64,000 bases of DNA from Methanoregula sp. PtaU1.Bin051 (GCA_002067895.1 MVRE01000022.1:1-64000); one strand, 5' to 3'; positions 54,108 to 62,840 are shown, numbered from the stretch's first letter. A program made the numbers and translations. The notes: generated by a model from the letters alone, not told the origin.

Positions 54108-54293
54108 ATGGTCGACATTGTCAGTTATTCTATGATTGCAATAACGGCCTTCTGCTTCGGCCTGATCGTCAGTTTCCAGATCGCCCATATCCATTACTGC
54201 CGCAAGCTTACGCAGCTGCTGCGCCGTTCGATCTCAACGAAGACCATCGCGCCTGTGCTGGCCGAGTACGAAGAACTCAAAACAAAGACCTGA
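54108..54293 (+). CDS. Tiny single-span membrane protein B (61 aa)
   Basis: Second member of the small pair. MVDIVSYSMIAITAFCFGLIVSFQIAHIHYCRKL gives one membrane helix, then a basic tail (LLRRSISTKTIAPVLAEYEELKTKT). AAGGAG lies eight bases before ATG 54108. It is similar in size, topology and end motifs to the upstream gene, suggesting duplication. They may form a hetero-oligomer or regulate the tungstate permease, with no direct support beyond position. Confidence 0.65.
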   Translation: MVDIVSYSMIAITAFCFGLIVSFQIAHIHYCRKLTQLLRRSISTKTIAPVLAEYEELKTKT

Positions 54294-54355
54294 AAGCCGA
54301 TTCCTGCCGGTTGCCATCAGGTAAATACGATCAGGATCCAACTCTTTTTACACAA

Positions 54356-55144
54356 ATGCAATGTACCATTCTCGCCAGCGGAAGCAAAGGCAACTGCATG
54401 CTGGTTGAAGGGCAGGGGGGGAGTATTCTCATCGATGCCGGGCTGTCAGCCCGGGAGATCCTGCGCAGAGTTACCGGCACTGGCGGGGCTCCGGAAACCA
54501 TCCAGGCCATCCTTGTCACCCATGAGCATGGGGATCATATCACTGGCGTTGATGTTCTCTCCCGCCGCCTCAATATCCCGGTCTTTGCGACAGGAGGTAC
54601 ACTCAAAGAGTTCATCACTTACCGCCGCTCTTCAGAGCGACCAGTGACTGCTGTGACCTGCCGGTACCATGAGAAATTTTCATTAGGGGATTTTGTGATC
54701 GAACCCTTTGCTACATCTCATGACGCAGCAGAACCTTGCGGGTTCACGGTCCGTGAGAATGACGTGATGCTGGGGATCTGTACAGATACCGGAATCATCA
54801 CGGACAGAATCGTACAAACCCTTTCTCAGTGTGATGGTATCGTGCTCGAGAGCAACCATTGCCCGATGATGCTGAAGGAGGGGCCCTACCCCGAATCGCT
54901 GAAACGCCGGATCCGCTCGGCACGCGGCCACCTCTCTAACGATGCCGCAGCAGACTGTCTGCGCCGGCTTGGGCAGGATGTTCACAACATTGTGCTTGCC
55001 CATTTAAGCGAAGTGAATAATACCCCGGACAAAGCCGTCGCATCGGCCCGGAGCGGGCTCGGGCTCCTGTATAACGGGATGACGGTTATCGTTGCCTCGC
55101 AGCATGGTACGTCTGTAGACCGTCCGCAGGTGATGCACCTCTGA
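54356..55144 (+). CDS. Metallo-beta-lactamase-fold hydrolase (YycJ/WalJ-like)
   Basis: A 262-residue protein. Motifs: LASGSKGNCMLVEGQGGSILIDAGLSARE at the start, the metal-binding HEHGDHITGVDVLSRR, SHDAAEPCGFTV, CTDTGIITDRI, LESNHCPMML and LAHLSEVNNTPD. These match the YycJ branch of the MBL family, whose members are thought to act on DNA or be phosphodiesterases. ATG 54356 begins the conserved part; there is no ribosome site, so the mRNA may be leaderless. Confidence 0.85.
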   Translation: MQCTILASGSKGNCMLVEGQGGSILIDAGLSAREILRRVTGTGGAPETIQAILVTHEHGDHITGVDVLSRRLNIPVFATGGTLKEFITYRRSSERPVTAVTCRYHEKFSLGDFVIEPFATSHDAAEPCGFTVRENDVMLGICTDTGIITDRIVQTLSQCDGIVLESNHCPMMLKEGPYPESLKRRIRSARGHLSNDAAADCLRRLGQDVHNIVLAHLSEVNNTPDKAVASARSGLGLLYNGMTVIVASQHGTSVDRPQVMHL

Positions 55145-55276
55145 TCCATAGGGAGATTGCACTTACACCATATCCTTCATTCCGACTGTTCCTGTAGCCT
55201 CAAAGCACATCTGATAACGTAAAGGCACGATATCACAATCTTAATCTCTTCCTGCGGCGAGATGAGAGAAGAAACA

Positions 55277-56932
55277 ATGCTCTTTATCGATTTTTCACGT
55301 TGCTGCGAGAAGCTGGAAGGGATCTCCGGGCGGCTGGAGATGATTGACATCATCAGCCGGGAGCTACCGGGACTTACCGATGAAGAGCTTCCGATTTTTG
55401 TCCGCTTCATCATGGGCAGGATCTTCCCGGACTGGAGCTCCCAGAAGCTCGGGATCGGCCCGAATCTTCTCTACGAAGCTGCGGGTTACGTTGCCGGAGT
55501 AAAAAAAGAGAATGTTATCACGACCATCAACAAAACAGGCGATGTCGGCCAGGCCATCGAGGAACTTCTCGCTGAAAAATCGCAGACCACTTTCTTCCAC
55601 GAACAGCTTGATCTCGTCCGGGTCTACAGGGAACTGACCAGCATCGCATCGCAGGAAGGAAAAAAATCCCAACGGGAGAAACTACTTGCCGTGCGGAGGC
55701 TGCTCGGCAACGCCCACCCGCTCGAAGGACGGTACCTTGCCCGTATAATGCTGGAAGAGCTCCGGATCGGTGTCGGCGAGGGAAGCGTGCGGGAAGCGAT
55801 CGCAAAGGCATTTTCGCTTGACTCAGGCCTCGTTGAGCATGCAATGCAGGCGCTCAACGACCTCGGGGAAGTCGCGCGGCGTGCTAAAGCAGGGGCGGAC
55901 GCACTGAAGGATGTCCATATAACCCCCTTTCACCCTGTGCGGATGATGCTTGCCCAGCAGGGGACAATAGCTGATATGATCGCGGATCACGGTGCAGTTG
56001 CTGCCGAGTTTAAGTATGACGGGTCCCGGTTCCAGTTCCATAAGAAGGGCAACTGGGCCCGGATGTACTCCCGGCGGCTTGAGGACGTAACCGGAGCCCT
56101 GCCCGACGTGATCCAGCAGCTCCTTGCTTCAACAGAACATGACGTGATAATTGACGGGGAAGTTATCGCAGTAAAGGATGGCCGACCCATGCCGTTCCAG
56201 TCCGTCCTCAGGAGGTTTCGCAGGAAGCATGATGTTGCGGAGGCGCAGGAATCTATCCAGCTTGTGCCCAATGTCTTTGATATCCTGTATCTCGACGGCG
56301 CGACCTTGATCGATTTACCGTTCGACGAACGACGGAGACGTCTTGTAAGCGCTGTCAGGTTCTATATCGCACCGCAGGTTGTCAGTGATAACAAGGAAAC
56401 TATCGAGATGACATACCGTGAGGCCCTTGATGCGGGGCACGAGGGGATCATGCTCAAGGTGCTCTCCTCCCCGTACACGCCGGGTATGCGTGGTAAGAAC
56501 TGGATTAAGATCAAGCCTGCAGTCGACACTCTTGACCTTGCGGTAATCGGCGCGGAATGGGGCGAGGGTAAGCGTGCCCACCTCTTCGGCTCATTCCTTC
56601 TTGCCTGCCAGAAAGACGGGAAACTGCTCCCGTTGAGCCGTGTGGCGACCGGTTTCTCCGATGAACAGCTTACCGAGGTCTACGATCTTCTGAAAGATGC
56701 GATTCTTTCCACGTCCAAGAAGGAGGTCGCTTTCGAGCCGTCGCTCGTATTCGAGGTCGGGTATTCCGAGATCCAGACCAGCCCGACATATGAGGCCGGG
56801 TTCGCCCTGCGGTTCCCCCGGTTCATCCGGATCCGTGATGACAAGGGCATAACCGATATCGAGACACTAGATGGTATCCGGGAACGATATCGGCAGCAGG
56901 CAAAGGGCGGCGGCGAAACGGTTCAGAAGTGA
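55277..56932 (+). CDS. lig: ATP-dependent DNA ligase
   Basis: Seals nicks in replication and repair. 551 residues with the standard archaeal ligase arrangement: an N-terminal DNA-binding domain (to about 210), the adenylation domain with the nucleophile Lys246 in [52 protein letters not shown] and WIKIKP, and an OB-fold end ([22 protein letters not shown]-like). ATG 55277 ([10 protein letters not shown]) fits family starts; an in-frame ATG at 55262 is possible. The 3' end overlaps that of nreA, encoded on the other strand, by 10 bp. Confidence 0.95.
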   Translation: MLFIDFSRCCEKLEGISGRLEMIDIISRELPGLTDEELPIFVRFIMGRIFPDWSSQKLGIGPNLLYEAAGYVAGVKKENVITTINKTGDVGQAIEELLAEKSQTTFFHEQLDLVRVYRELTSIASQEGKKSQREKLLAVRRLLGNAHPLEGRYLARIMLEELRIGVGEGSVREAIAKAFSLDSGLVEHAMQALNDLGEVARRAKAGADALKDVHITPFHPVRMMLAQQGTIADMIADHGAVAAEFKYDGSRFQFHKKGNWARMYSRRLEDVTGALPDVIQQLLASTEHDVIIDGEVIAVKDGRPMPFQSVLRRFRRKHDVAEAQESIQLVPNVFDILYLDGATLIDLPFDERRRRLVSAVRFYIAPQVVSDNKETIEMTYREALDAGHEGIMLKVLSSPYTPGMRGKNWIKIKPAVDTLDLAVIGAEWGEGKRAHLFGSFLLACQKDGKLLPLSRVATGFSDEQLTEVYDLLKDAILSTSKKEVAFEPSLVFEVGYSEIQTSPTYEAGFALRFPRFIRIRDDKGITDIETLDGIRERYRQQAKGGGETVQK

Positions 56933-58068
56933 GCCAGGGTTTTTTGCGATCTCATCTCGGGGATCAGTGAACTGTGCGGCATCCAGTGGTCAAAACCAAG
57001 AAGCGCCGAGGCCTCATCCACGGCCGTATCCAGCGAGGGGCAGACCTTTGCCGGGTTTGCCATCGCCAGCCGAACGGCCTCCCGCACCACCCATGTCCCC
57101 AGAGGGGCCCAGTACTCGTTCGAGACACTCCGGATCAGAATGACGCGGGCGCAGCGCCTTAAGGAGTGCAGGTACTCGCAGACAGCGAGCCGGGCGGAGT
57201 AGTAAGCGCCCGAGATCGGGGAATACCCGTGTTTTACAATCCCTTCACGATCCTGCACAATAACGTCCTGGTCCCCGCCCCAGAGGGTATGGCGCCCCCA
57301 GATCTCGATCATCTCGTACTTCCAGTCGCCGGGTACGAGGATGCAGACGATCCGGTTGCCGAATATTTCTCCAGAGAATAGCCTGATCTCTTCAATGGGG
57401 GGATTTCTTGCAATCTCTTTCTTCAGTCGTGTCGATACTGTATCGTCCACAGCGGTGATTGCCCAGCGGGTCGGCACGAACGTCCTCCTCCTTCCAAGAA
57501 GTCCCGCCGAGAAGATCTGGGTGATGCGGTAAACATCGATATCCGAAGCGGCAAGTGCGGCACAGGCCTCAGTCGCACTCATGTCAGTATCCGATGTTAC
57601 CCGGTCCACCATACGATGGACGTGCGCATTACCGGTAACCTCCAGCCTCTTCATCGCACCTGACATGCCTACCGGTGCAACGGTTCCATCGAAGGTCAGG
57701 TCGAAAGTTACGGGTCGTTCGAATGCCACTTCGACCCCGACAGGGCGATCGGAGATGGCAATTTCCTGCATGTTGTCAGTATAGCGCCCGATACCTGACG
57801 TACCACGGATCGTGCGTGCCCTTATACCTACGATATCATCGATCGTTCGTCCCTCAGCGAGCCACTGCGGAGGATTATCAGAGTCATTGATCATAAGGGG
57901 GCCGCCCCTGACCTGCGGGTACCCGTGGCTCCCGATAAAAAGCGAGGGGGCACTGCCTGAATAGCTGCTGGCTGGCTTCAGGTCAAGCCGGGCATGGAAC
58001 CGGCTCATGATCGGGCATCGGGAGAGACCGCACATCCCCTTGCCCTTGCACTCAGCACACCGCATCAC
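56923..58068 (-). CDS. nreA: NreA-family archaeal DNA repair protein
   Basis: 381 residues. The N-terminus has a zinc-binding cluster ([20 protein letters not shown]) and the protein matches the conserved archaeal Nre family ([71 protein letters not shown]). The C-terminal residues QKTLAHF form a PIP-box-like motif expected to bind the PCNA clamp. Nre proteins are linked to repair of DNA damage in haloarchaea. Start overlaps the DUF2117 stop by 4 bp. Confidence 0.88.
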   Translation of the reverse strand: MMRCAECKGKGMCGLSRCPIMSRFHARLDLKPASSYSGSAPSLFIGSHGYPQVRGGPLMINDSDNPPQWLAEGRTIDDIVGIRARTIRGTSGIGRYTDNMQEIAISDRPVGVEVAFERPVTFDLTFDGTVAPVGMSGAMKRLEVTGNAHVHRMVDRVTSDTDMSATEACAALAASDIDVYRITQIFSAGLLGRRRTFVPTRWAITAVDDTVSTRLKKEIARNPPIEEIRLFSGEIFGNRIVCILVPGDWKYEMIEIWGRHTLWGGDQDVIVQDREGIVKHGYSPISGAYYSARLAVCEYLHSLRRCARVILIRSVSNEYWAPLGTWVVREAVRLAMANPAKVCPSLDTAVDEASALLGFDHWMPHSSLIPEMRSQKTLAHF

Positions 58069-59123
58069 CTGTCTTCTGACCTCCTGTCAACTGCAACACG
58101 GACGCGGGATTTAAATGCCGCCAGCACCGAAGCCACCCAGTCGCTCCATATCACCGGCCCCGGTTCAGCCATCCGTGCGACCTCCCTGCCGAGATCGTCA
58201 TCTCTTTCACCCTGCGCCTCCAGAACGACAGAGCCATCCGCAAACGCGGACATTAGAATCGTATCCCTGTCGCCGTCAACGATACCAAGGACCGGTATGC
58301 CCCGGTGCGAACAGATGTGTCCGCAGACTGCAGTCGTATCATCGCCAATAGCAAGCACACCGCAGCAGTCCGGCCCGATCTTACCGTAGATCTCGTGCCC
58401 GCAGTGGTCGACGACAACAACACGACCGCTTGTGACCTGCTTGCGATGATATAAGGGCGCAACCGTGCGAATCTGGCCGCTCTTGCACCAAGCTGTGGCA
58501 AGATCCAGAGGCCGTATGCCCGAGAGCTTCTCAATACCATGATCCTTCGGGACGAGCCCGCTCACCGCTTCAATTGCAGTTCCGGATCTGCGGATGACAA
58601 CGGTGTCCTGCGTCGCATGCCCGATAATCATACCGTTAACGTAGACCGGCTCGCCCGGAAGGCAGCCGCGAATCTTCCGTTCGTTGCCATGCAATTCGGG
58701 AGTGCTGGGAAGACACGTCAGGGAATAACCAGTTGCCTCTGAGATATCAGATGCGGTTTTTTTATCACCGGCGTCCCATACAATGACGGTTTTATCAGAG
58801 CACTCTATCTGGATAAGCCCCTCACTTCCGAGCCGTGATGCAACGATATTCCCAAAGATCCTTCCGGATTCAGGTGTCTTGGCATGGTTTGCAAGAACCG
58901 ATTTACCCCCAAGGGCACGCATGATCCGGGTCGGCGGGGAACCGTCATACTCGACAGGAAGGCCGGACTCCTCGGCAGCTGTCCGGGCCATCACCCCTGT
59001 AACGATTGTTCGGGATGGCCGGATCACCTGCATGAGCCAGGCAGCTTCGCCCGTATCAAAGATCTCCGGCCCATGCAGCACGAGAACGACTGCCCTAGAC
59101 TCTGTCGTTTCCTGTCGCATCAA
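58065..59123 (-). CDS. DUF2117-family archaeal protein
   Basis: A 352-residue protein restricted to archaea. It begins VVLVLHGPEIFDTGEAAWLMQVI with a Rossmann-like strand pattern, and continues with a second alpha/beta part (VVVVDHCGHEIYGKIGPDCCGVLAIGDDTTAVCGHICSHRGIPVLGIVDGDRD) rich in Cys and Asp. The C-terminal third resembles a nucleotide- or metal-binding region. It is translationally coupled to nreA, so a link with DNA repair is possible. No reaction is known. Confidence 0.82.
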   Translation of the reverse strand: MMRQETTESRAVVLVLHGPEIFDTGEAAWLMQVIRPSRTIVTGVMARTAAEESGLPVEYDGSPPTRIMRALGGKSVLANHAKTPESGRIFGNIVASRLGSEGLIQIECSDKTVIVWDAGDKKTASDISEATGYSLTCLPSTPELHGNERKIRGCLPGEPVYVNGMIIGHATQDTVVIRRSGTAIEAVSGLVPKDHGIEKLSGIRPLDLATAWCKSGQIRTVAPLYHRKQVTSGRVVVVDHCGHEIYGKIGPDCCGVLAIGDDTTAVCGHICSHRGIPVLGIVDGDRDTILMSAFADGSVVLEAQGERDDDLGREVARMAEPGPVIWSDWVASVLAAFKSRVRVAVDRRSEDR

Positions 59124-59159
59124 GTCCCAGAGCTCCGTTTCATTGCCGAGTACAACAGG

Positions 59160-59384
59160 TTATTCATGGACGGTTTCGTTCCAGCCTGGATCGAACCGGG
59201 CGCCGCATTCGGGACAGATCAGGATGATGCGGTGAACTTCGCGTGTTGACCTGTAGGGCGTTCCCCCTGAGCCCGGTGTCACCGTTACAAATGAGATATG
59301 GAACCCCCTCCTGTAGCCGCAGGCAGGGCAGGTATTAAGTTCGTTTCCGATCCTTATTGGCCGGATCTCACCGGGGCTTGGCAT
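59160..59384 (-). CDS. Small zinc-ribbon protein (74 aa)
   Basis: A short protein with two CxxC pairs, CPACGYRRGFH and CPECGARF, framing a beta-hairpin stretch. Single zinc-ribbon fold, probably nucleic-acid or protein binding. It lies 36 bp before DUF2117 and 33 bp after the glycosyltransferase gene on the same strand, so may belong to this operon. Confidence 0.7.
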   Translation of the reverse strand: MPSPGEIRPIRIGNELNTCPACGYRRGFHISFVTVTPGSGGTPYRSTREVHRIILICPECGARFDPGWNETVHE

Positions 59385-59416
59385 GATTGCTCGACCTCAT
59401 ATTTCTCCTTTCCAGG

Positions 59417-60520
59417 CTATGACAATGTATGGCCGCACACTTTGGTAATGACTGCAAATGCATTCCTCCTGCCATCGATACAGGCATGGTTATTGCAGAA
59501 AGGTCTCGGCTCAAGGTTCATCGTCTTTGCCAGCTGCGCTTTGAGGGTCACCATGTCCGCATTCCTCCCGTCAATAACCGTCCCTGCCCCCATATCGACG
59601 ATCTTCTTTGCATTGTTCTGCTGTTCGGGATGGCCGGGATCCATGATGATAAGAACCGGTTTCTCAAAGAGCAGGGCCTCGTGCAGGGTCGTAAGGCCGC
59701 CATGCACGATTGCTATCCTTGCTTTCGCAAGGTACTCGTAGAGGTTGGGGACATACCCATGGGAGACAAAATTGGCTGAAGATTCCGGCAGTTCTTTTCC
59801 GGTATAGAAAACATCGAAAAAAAGGTCGGGCCGTGCGTCTGCGATGGTGCGAAGCATCCTGTACATCGGCATCTTGTACGGTTCCCCCCCGAAACTGCAG
59901 AAGATCGTCTCTTTACTCATAACATACCGGCTGGTATCTATCGTCATGAACGGGCCGGTGAAATGATAGCGGTTCTCCTCGCCACGGGGAACGATAATAT
60001 TGTATTCACTGATCGTATCCGGCGGCGGATAATCGGGTACGATGACTTTGGTTGCGAGCCGGATGTACCTGCGGATAAGGAAGTTCAGTACGTTCCAGAC
60101 CGGGTTGGTGCTCCCGCCGACGCCGTTGAAATGGTTCTGGTTGGTGATGAAAACAACCGGGGTCCGCGTAAACCGTGCGGCAAGAACACCGCCATACATC
60201 GTATCGCAGACCACGCAGTCGATGGCATGGGCACGGATGAGCCTTCGTACGCTGAGTACTGACCGGACCATATTCAAGGCGATCCACTTGGAACACCAGA
60301 GCGTCTTCTTCAGGCTGAAGAAACCGTTCTCCCCTTCGAGACACACCTCGCGCTGGGTGCGGTGCAGGTTCGAACAGGAATGCTCCTTTAGGAAGTCATA
60401 GGACTTCCCGTATGCCGCGAAATGAATGCTATGGCCCTGCTGCTGGATGAAGTGCCCGAGGTGGAGGCAGCGTGAGGCGTGCCCGAGCCCTTCACCGCAG
60501 ACAACAAAGAGGATGTTCAT
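59417..60520 (-). CDS. MJ1255-type glycosyltransferase (GT-B fold)
   Basis: A 367-residue cytoplasmic enzyme. MNILFVVCGEGLGHASRCLHLGHFIQQQGHSI is the N-terminal strand-loop-helix of GT-B proteins; VIVPDYPPPDTISEYNI, FCSFGGEPYKMP, SHGYVPNLYEYLAKARIAIVHGGLTTLHEALLFEKPVLIIMDPGHPEQQNNAKKIVDMGAG is the donor-binding part. It matches the VC2487/MJ1255 family of unknown acceptor; UDP-sugar is the likely donor. ATG 60520 starts the conserved part; the 57 upstream codons overlap the neighbouring PspC gene in another frame. Confidence 0.85.
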   Translation of the reverse strand: MNILFVVCGEGLGHASRCLHLGHFIQQQGHSIHFAAYGKSYDFLKEHSCSNLHRTQREVCLEGENGFFSLKKTLWCSKWIALNMVRSVLSVRRLIRAHAIDCVVCDTMYGGVLAARFTRTPVVFITNQNHFNGVGGSTNPVWNVLNFLIRRYIRLATKVIVPDYPPPDTISEYNIIVPRGEENRYHFTGPFMTIDTSRYVMSKETIFCSFGGEPYKMPMYRMLRTIADARPDLFFDVFYTGKELPESSANFVSHGYVPNLYEYLAKARIAIVHGGLTTLHEALLFEKPVLIIMDPGHPEQQNNAKKIVDMGAGTVIDGRNADMVTLKAQLAKTMNLEPRPFCNNHACIDGRRNAFAVITKVCGHTLS

Positions 60521-60569
60521 GCGTTCCTGCCTGTACTTCTGTCCTGAAGGATGATGAAACGGCGTTTTT

Positions 60570-60797
60570 TCAGCTTCCGTTGCCCGACGGTGGCGGGATT
60601 TTGCCCGAATTTCCGGGCTGCTCCGGTATGATGATCCATGCCATGATGTAGACAATGATGCCGATACCGACGGAGAGGAGCGTAATTGCAACCCATATCA
60701 GCCTGATCAGCGATGGATCGACACCGAGATGTTCCCCGATGCCGGCACAGACGCCGCCAAGCATCCTGTCCCGGGTCGACCGGTAGAGCCGATTCAT
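60570..60797 (-). CDS. PspC domain protein
   Basis: A 75-residue membrane protein: RLYRSTRDRMLGGVCAGIGEHLGVDPSLIRLIWVAITLLSVGIGIIVYIMAWIIIPE is a full PspC domain with one or two membrane helices and a short Pro/Gly tail. In bacteria PspC helps sense envelope stress; in archaea these small proteins stand alone. It is 49 bp upstream of the glycosyltransferase gene on the same strand. Confidence 0.88.
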   Translation of the reverse strand: MNRLYRSTRDRMLGGVCAGIGEHLGVDPSLIRLIWVAITLLSVGIGIIVYIMAWIIIPEQPGNSGKIPPPSGNGS

Positions 60798-60966
60798 GTA
60801 CTGAAGTAAGGGGTTCTGAAAAATAAAAAAATGACCGTATAGGGAAAGACGGATCAGCGGGTTTTGAAAAGTACCTGCGATTCAAGGATATAACGAGAAA
60901 AGAGATACCGGGAAAGGAGGGATCTTCCCCCTTTCCGGGTATCACCGTTATTTCCGCACCACCCGC

Positions 60967-61470
60967 TTACGCGAGTGCCGGCACGGTGTCTGCCCATGTC
61001 TCGACCCGGCTGCGGATCGCCTCATCGGAGTACGAGGCGAGGGTCACCCGGTCCCTGCTGAAGTTGACGAAGTAGATCTCGCCGTTGTCATCGTGGCACT
61101 TCAGAGTGCTCGTGTACTTCTCGTTCTCCAGGTCACGGACTGCCGTCCCGCCGATAGCGGTGGCGACCGCGGCATCGGCAAGGATGTGGTTTGCCACGGC
61201 CGTGAAGGCCGCGATGGTTGCGGTTCGGATCGTGATGATCCCGACGTTCCTTGCCTCAGCATCCTGGTAGATGATCCTTGCCGTGTAACCCTGCCGGCTG
61301 CGTTCAACCGGCGGGTGGTTCACTCCCGCTGCGTTATAGGAAACGCACTGGAAGGGGTTGTTCGTGATTACACCCGCAACGATGTTGTCGAAGGCGGTCA
61401 CGTCCGCGAGCGGGACCGCACGCTTGCGGATCGCGCTCTTTGTCGTTGTTGCTGACGTAAAGTCTGCCAT
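60967..61470 (-). CDS. Unknown methanogen protein (167 aa), strongly translated
   Basis: A soluble protein, MADFTSATTTKSAIRKRAVPLADVTAFDNIVAGVITNNPF at the start and SRDRVTLASYSDEAIRSRVETWADTVPALA at the end. It is Ala/Thr-rich with an alpha/beta pattern and no signal peptide; I recognise no named family. The ribosome site AAAGGAGGTGA is close to perfect, and the leader folds into a stable hairpin, so it is probably abundant. It could be a structural or virus-related protein; this is speculation. Confidence 0.65.
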   Translation of the reverse strand: MADFTSATTTKSAIRKRAVPLADVTAFDNIVAGVITNNPFQCVSYNAAGVNHPPVERSRQGYTARIIYQDAEARNVGIITIRTATIAAFTAVANHILADAAVATAIGGTAVRDLENEKYTSTLKCHDDNGEIYFVNFSRDRVTLASYSDEAIRSRVETWADTVPALA

Positions 61471-61507
61471 GTGTTTTCACCTCCTTTGCTGTTCGTTCTT
61501 TCTCTTG

Positions 61508-61535
61508 TCGAAGGTCGGCTTACGCCTCCCTTCGA
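61508..61535 (-). promoter_or_regulatory. 5' leader hairpin with GNRA loop and tandem GA mismatches
   Basis: On the minus-strand RNA, arms TCGAAGG and CCTTCGA (7 bp) enclose a GA/GA internal loop, then GGC and GCC closed by a GUAA tetraloop. GA/GA and GUAA are well-known stabilising RNA motifs and are present only in this strand's transcript. It lies about 38 nt before the start codon of the 167-residue protein. Just upstream, TTGTC and GACAA can form another stem around GGGGCCCC. Confidence 0.5.
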
Positions 61536-61720
61536 GTTGTCGCGGGGGCCCCTTTGACAAACAGTAATGCGTTGTATAAGAGTATACCTGCATGGGCGGG
61601 GTAGTGAACCGGGGCAATAGCGTACCCGGTTTCATATTTCAGACAGTCCGGGGCGTGCCGGGGATGATCGGGGGATGAATTGGGAAATATCGAGCCCTTT
61701 TCATCTTACTTTGTTAAAAA

Positions 61721-62033
61721 TTCAATCTCAACCACGATTGCAATCGGGTTTGAAAAAAAATGAAACGCGATCATGATCGGACTTGAAAATTTTCAATCGC
61801 GATCACGATCCGGTTCGATTGCGAAAAAAATGTGACCGGGCAGTCGAGTCTCCGTCGGAGAGACATTTACGGATAACAGCCATGTTCGCGTTTTGAAAAT
61901 TTCAAACGCGATTGCGAGCGGGTTTAAAAAATTACAATCGCGTTTATGATCAGGTATAAAAAAAATAAACGCGATCACGATCTGCCCAAAAAGTTTCAAT
62001 CGCGTTAACAAGCACGTTCGAAAATATGTTCAA
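61721..62033. repeat. Degenerate 31-33 bp periodic motif array
   Basis: A 13-base core, CGCGATCACGATC and variants, starts at 61733, 61766, 61798, 61907, 61939, 61970 and 62001. Neighbouring spacings are 33, 32, 32, 31 and 31 bp, with one gap of 109 bp. Exact copies lie at 61798-61810 and 61970-61982. Linkers are A-rich (TTTGAAAAAAAATG). A near-palindrome with arms starting CGCGTTTT and ending AAACGCG spans 61887-61910. It looks like an iteron or protein-binding array. No gene is seen between 61561 and 62033. Confidence 0.6.
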
Positions 62034-62107
62034 TGGGCCCGTCGAGATTCGAACTCGAGATCTCCGCCATGTCAAGGCGACGTCATAGCCAGCTAGACCA
62101 CGGGCCC
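62034..62107 (-). tRNA. trnV: tRNA-Val (anticodon GAC)
   Basis: A complete cloverleaf of 74 nt. The acceptor arms GGGCCCG and CGGGCCC pair fully. The anticodon loop TTGACAT gives anticodon GAC (reads GTC/GTT) and is closed by TCGCC/GGCGG. The T arm has TCGAG-TTCGAAT-CTCGA. The discriminator is A and CCA is not encoded. A TATA-like tract (CTAATTTTTAATAATAC on the coding strand) lies about 30 bp upstream. No intron. Confidence 0.95.
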
Positions 62108-62248
62108 GTTGTCTGATGCTTTATAACATCTGTCCTTGTATTATTAAAAATTAGTGTACTGGGTTCAGCCCACATACGATATCTTTTCCGGCCTCTATTG
62201 CAGGAGCCATGATGCTTTATAGCGGAGCCGGACAAACGATACCTTGTT

Positions 62249-62568
62249 ATGACAGATGGAACTTCGGCACAGAGACAGCTCTTCACGTACGAGCATGACG
62301 CCGGCCGGCTTGAGCTGATCATCCGTATCGTTTACGGGATCCTGATCGGCATCGTCCTCTGGGTCTCTGGGATCATCACGTTCATCTGCCTGTTCATCCA
62401 GTGGTTCCACATCCTGATCCTCGGGCGGCGGAGCGAGGGGCTCTCGAACGTTGCCAAGCCAAGGGTTACCTCGAATGCCTCGTGCACATTATGCCGTATA
62501 TGTATATCATGAGCGACAAGTGGCAGGACATCATGCCGGTGACGGTGAAGATCTACGAGGAACTCTGA
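62249..62568 (+). pseudogene. DUF4389-like membrane protein, frameshifted by a 5-bp duplication
   Basis: The N-terminal part (FTYEHDAGRLELIIRIVYGILIGIVLWVSGIITFICLFIQWFHILILGRRSEGLSN) has two membrane helices and matches small DUF4389-like proteins. After VAK the frame breaks: CCAAG is present twice in tandem (62454-62458 and 62459-62463). With one copy removed, the sequence continues in frame as GYLECLVHIMPYMYIMSDKWQDIMPVTVKIYEEL to a TGA at 62568, giving 104 residues, the expected form. As read, it ends at 62512 after an unrelated tail. Recent mutation or sequence error. Confidence 0.8.
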
Positions 62569-62577
62569 AGAGTTCAT

Positions 62578-62797
62578 CTCGCGGTTCGGGTCTGATGACC
62601 CTCCCCGAGTCGAAGAAAGCTAATGCTTTCTTCTCGCGGTTCGGGTCTGATGACCCTCCCCGAATCGAAGAAAGCTAATGCTTTCTTCTCGCGGTTCGGG
62701 TCTGATGACCCTCCCCGAATCGAAGAAAGCTAATGCTTTCTTCTCGCGGTTCGGGTCTGATGACCCTCCCCGAATCGAAGAAAGCTAATGCTTTCTT
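62578..62797. repeat. Tandem repeat, four copies of 55 bp
   Basis: Copies start at 62578, 62633, 62688 and 62743 and are almost identical (the first has GAGTCG in place of GAATCG). Each holds two hairpins with four-base loops: GGGTC/GACCC with TGAT (first copy 62588-62601), and GAAGAAAGC/GCTTTCTTC with TAAT (62612-62633). 55 is not a multiple of three, so it is not coding. It lies between the converging DUF4389-like gene and serA and may terminate both. Confidence 0.85.
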
Positions 62798-62840
62798 CTC
62801 CTCTTCAGGATCCGATGATCCCTGAGATTTCGAGGAACCT
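62798..62840. repeat. Degenerate fifth copy with a covarying hairpin
   Basis: After the fourth repeat comes GGATC (62808-62812), loop CGAT, GATCC (62817-62821). Relative to GGGTC/GACCC in the repeats, the middle G-C pair is replaced by A-T on both sides, so pairing is kept while sequence changes. The rest of the unit is lost. The remaining bases to the serA stop are AT-rich. Confidence 0.55.

Noticed and set aside
61721-62033. Possible degenerate CRISPR repeats
   Set aside because: The core is short and variable, the linkers are A-rich and similar to each other, and no cas gene is nearby.
62578-62797. Possible CRISPR array
   Set aside because: Units are contiguous 55-bp copies with no unique spacers between them.
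62578-62797. Tandem C/D-box small RNA genes
   Set aside because: TGATGA is present in each unit, but D boxes and guide spacing are not convincing; kept only as a remark.
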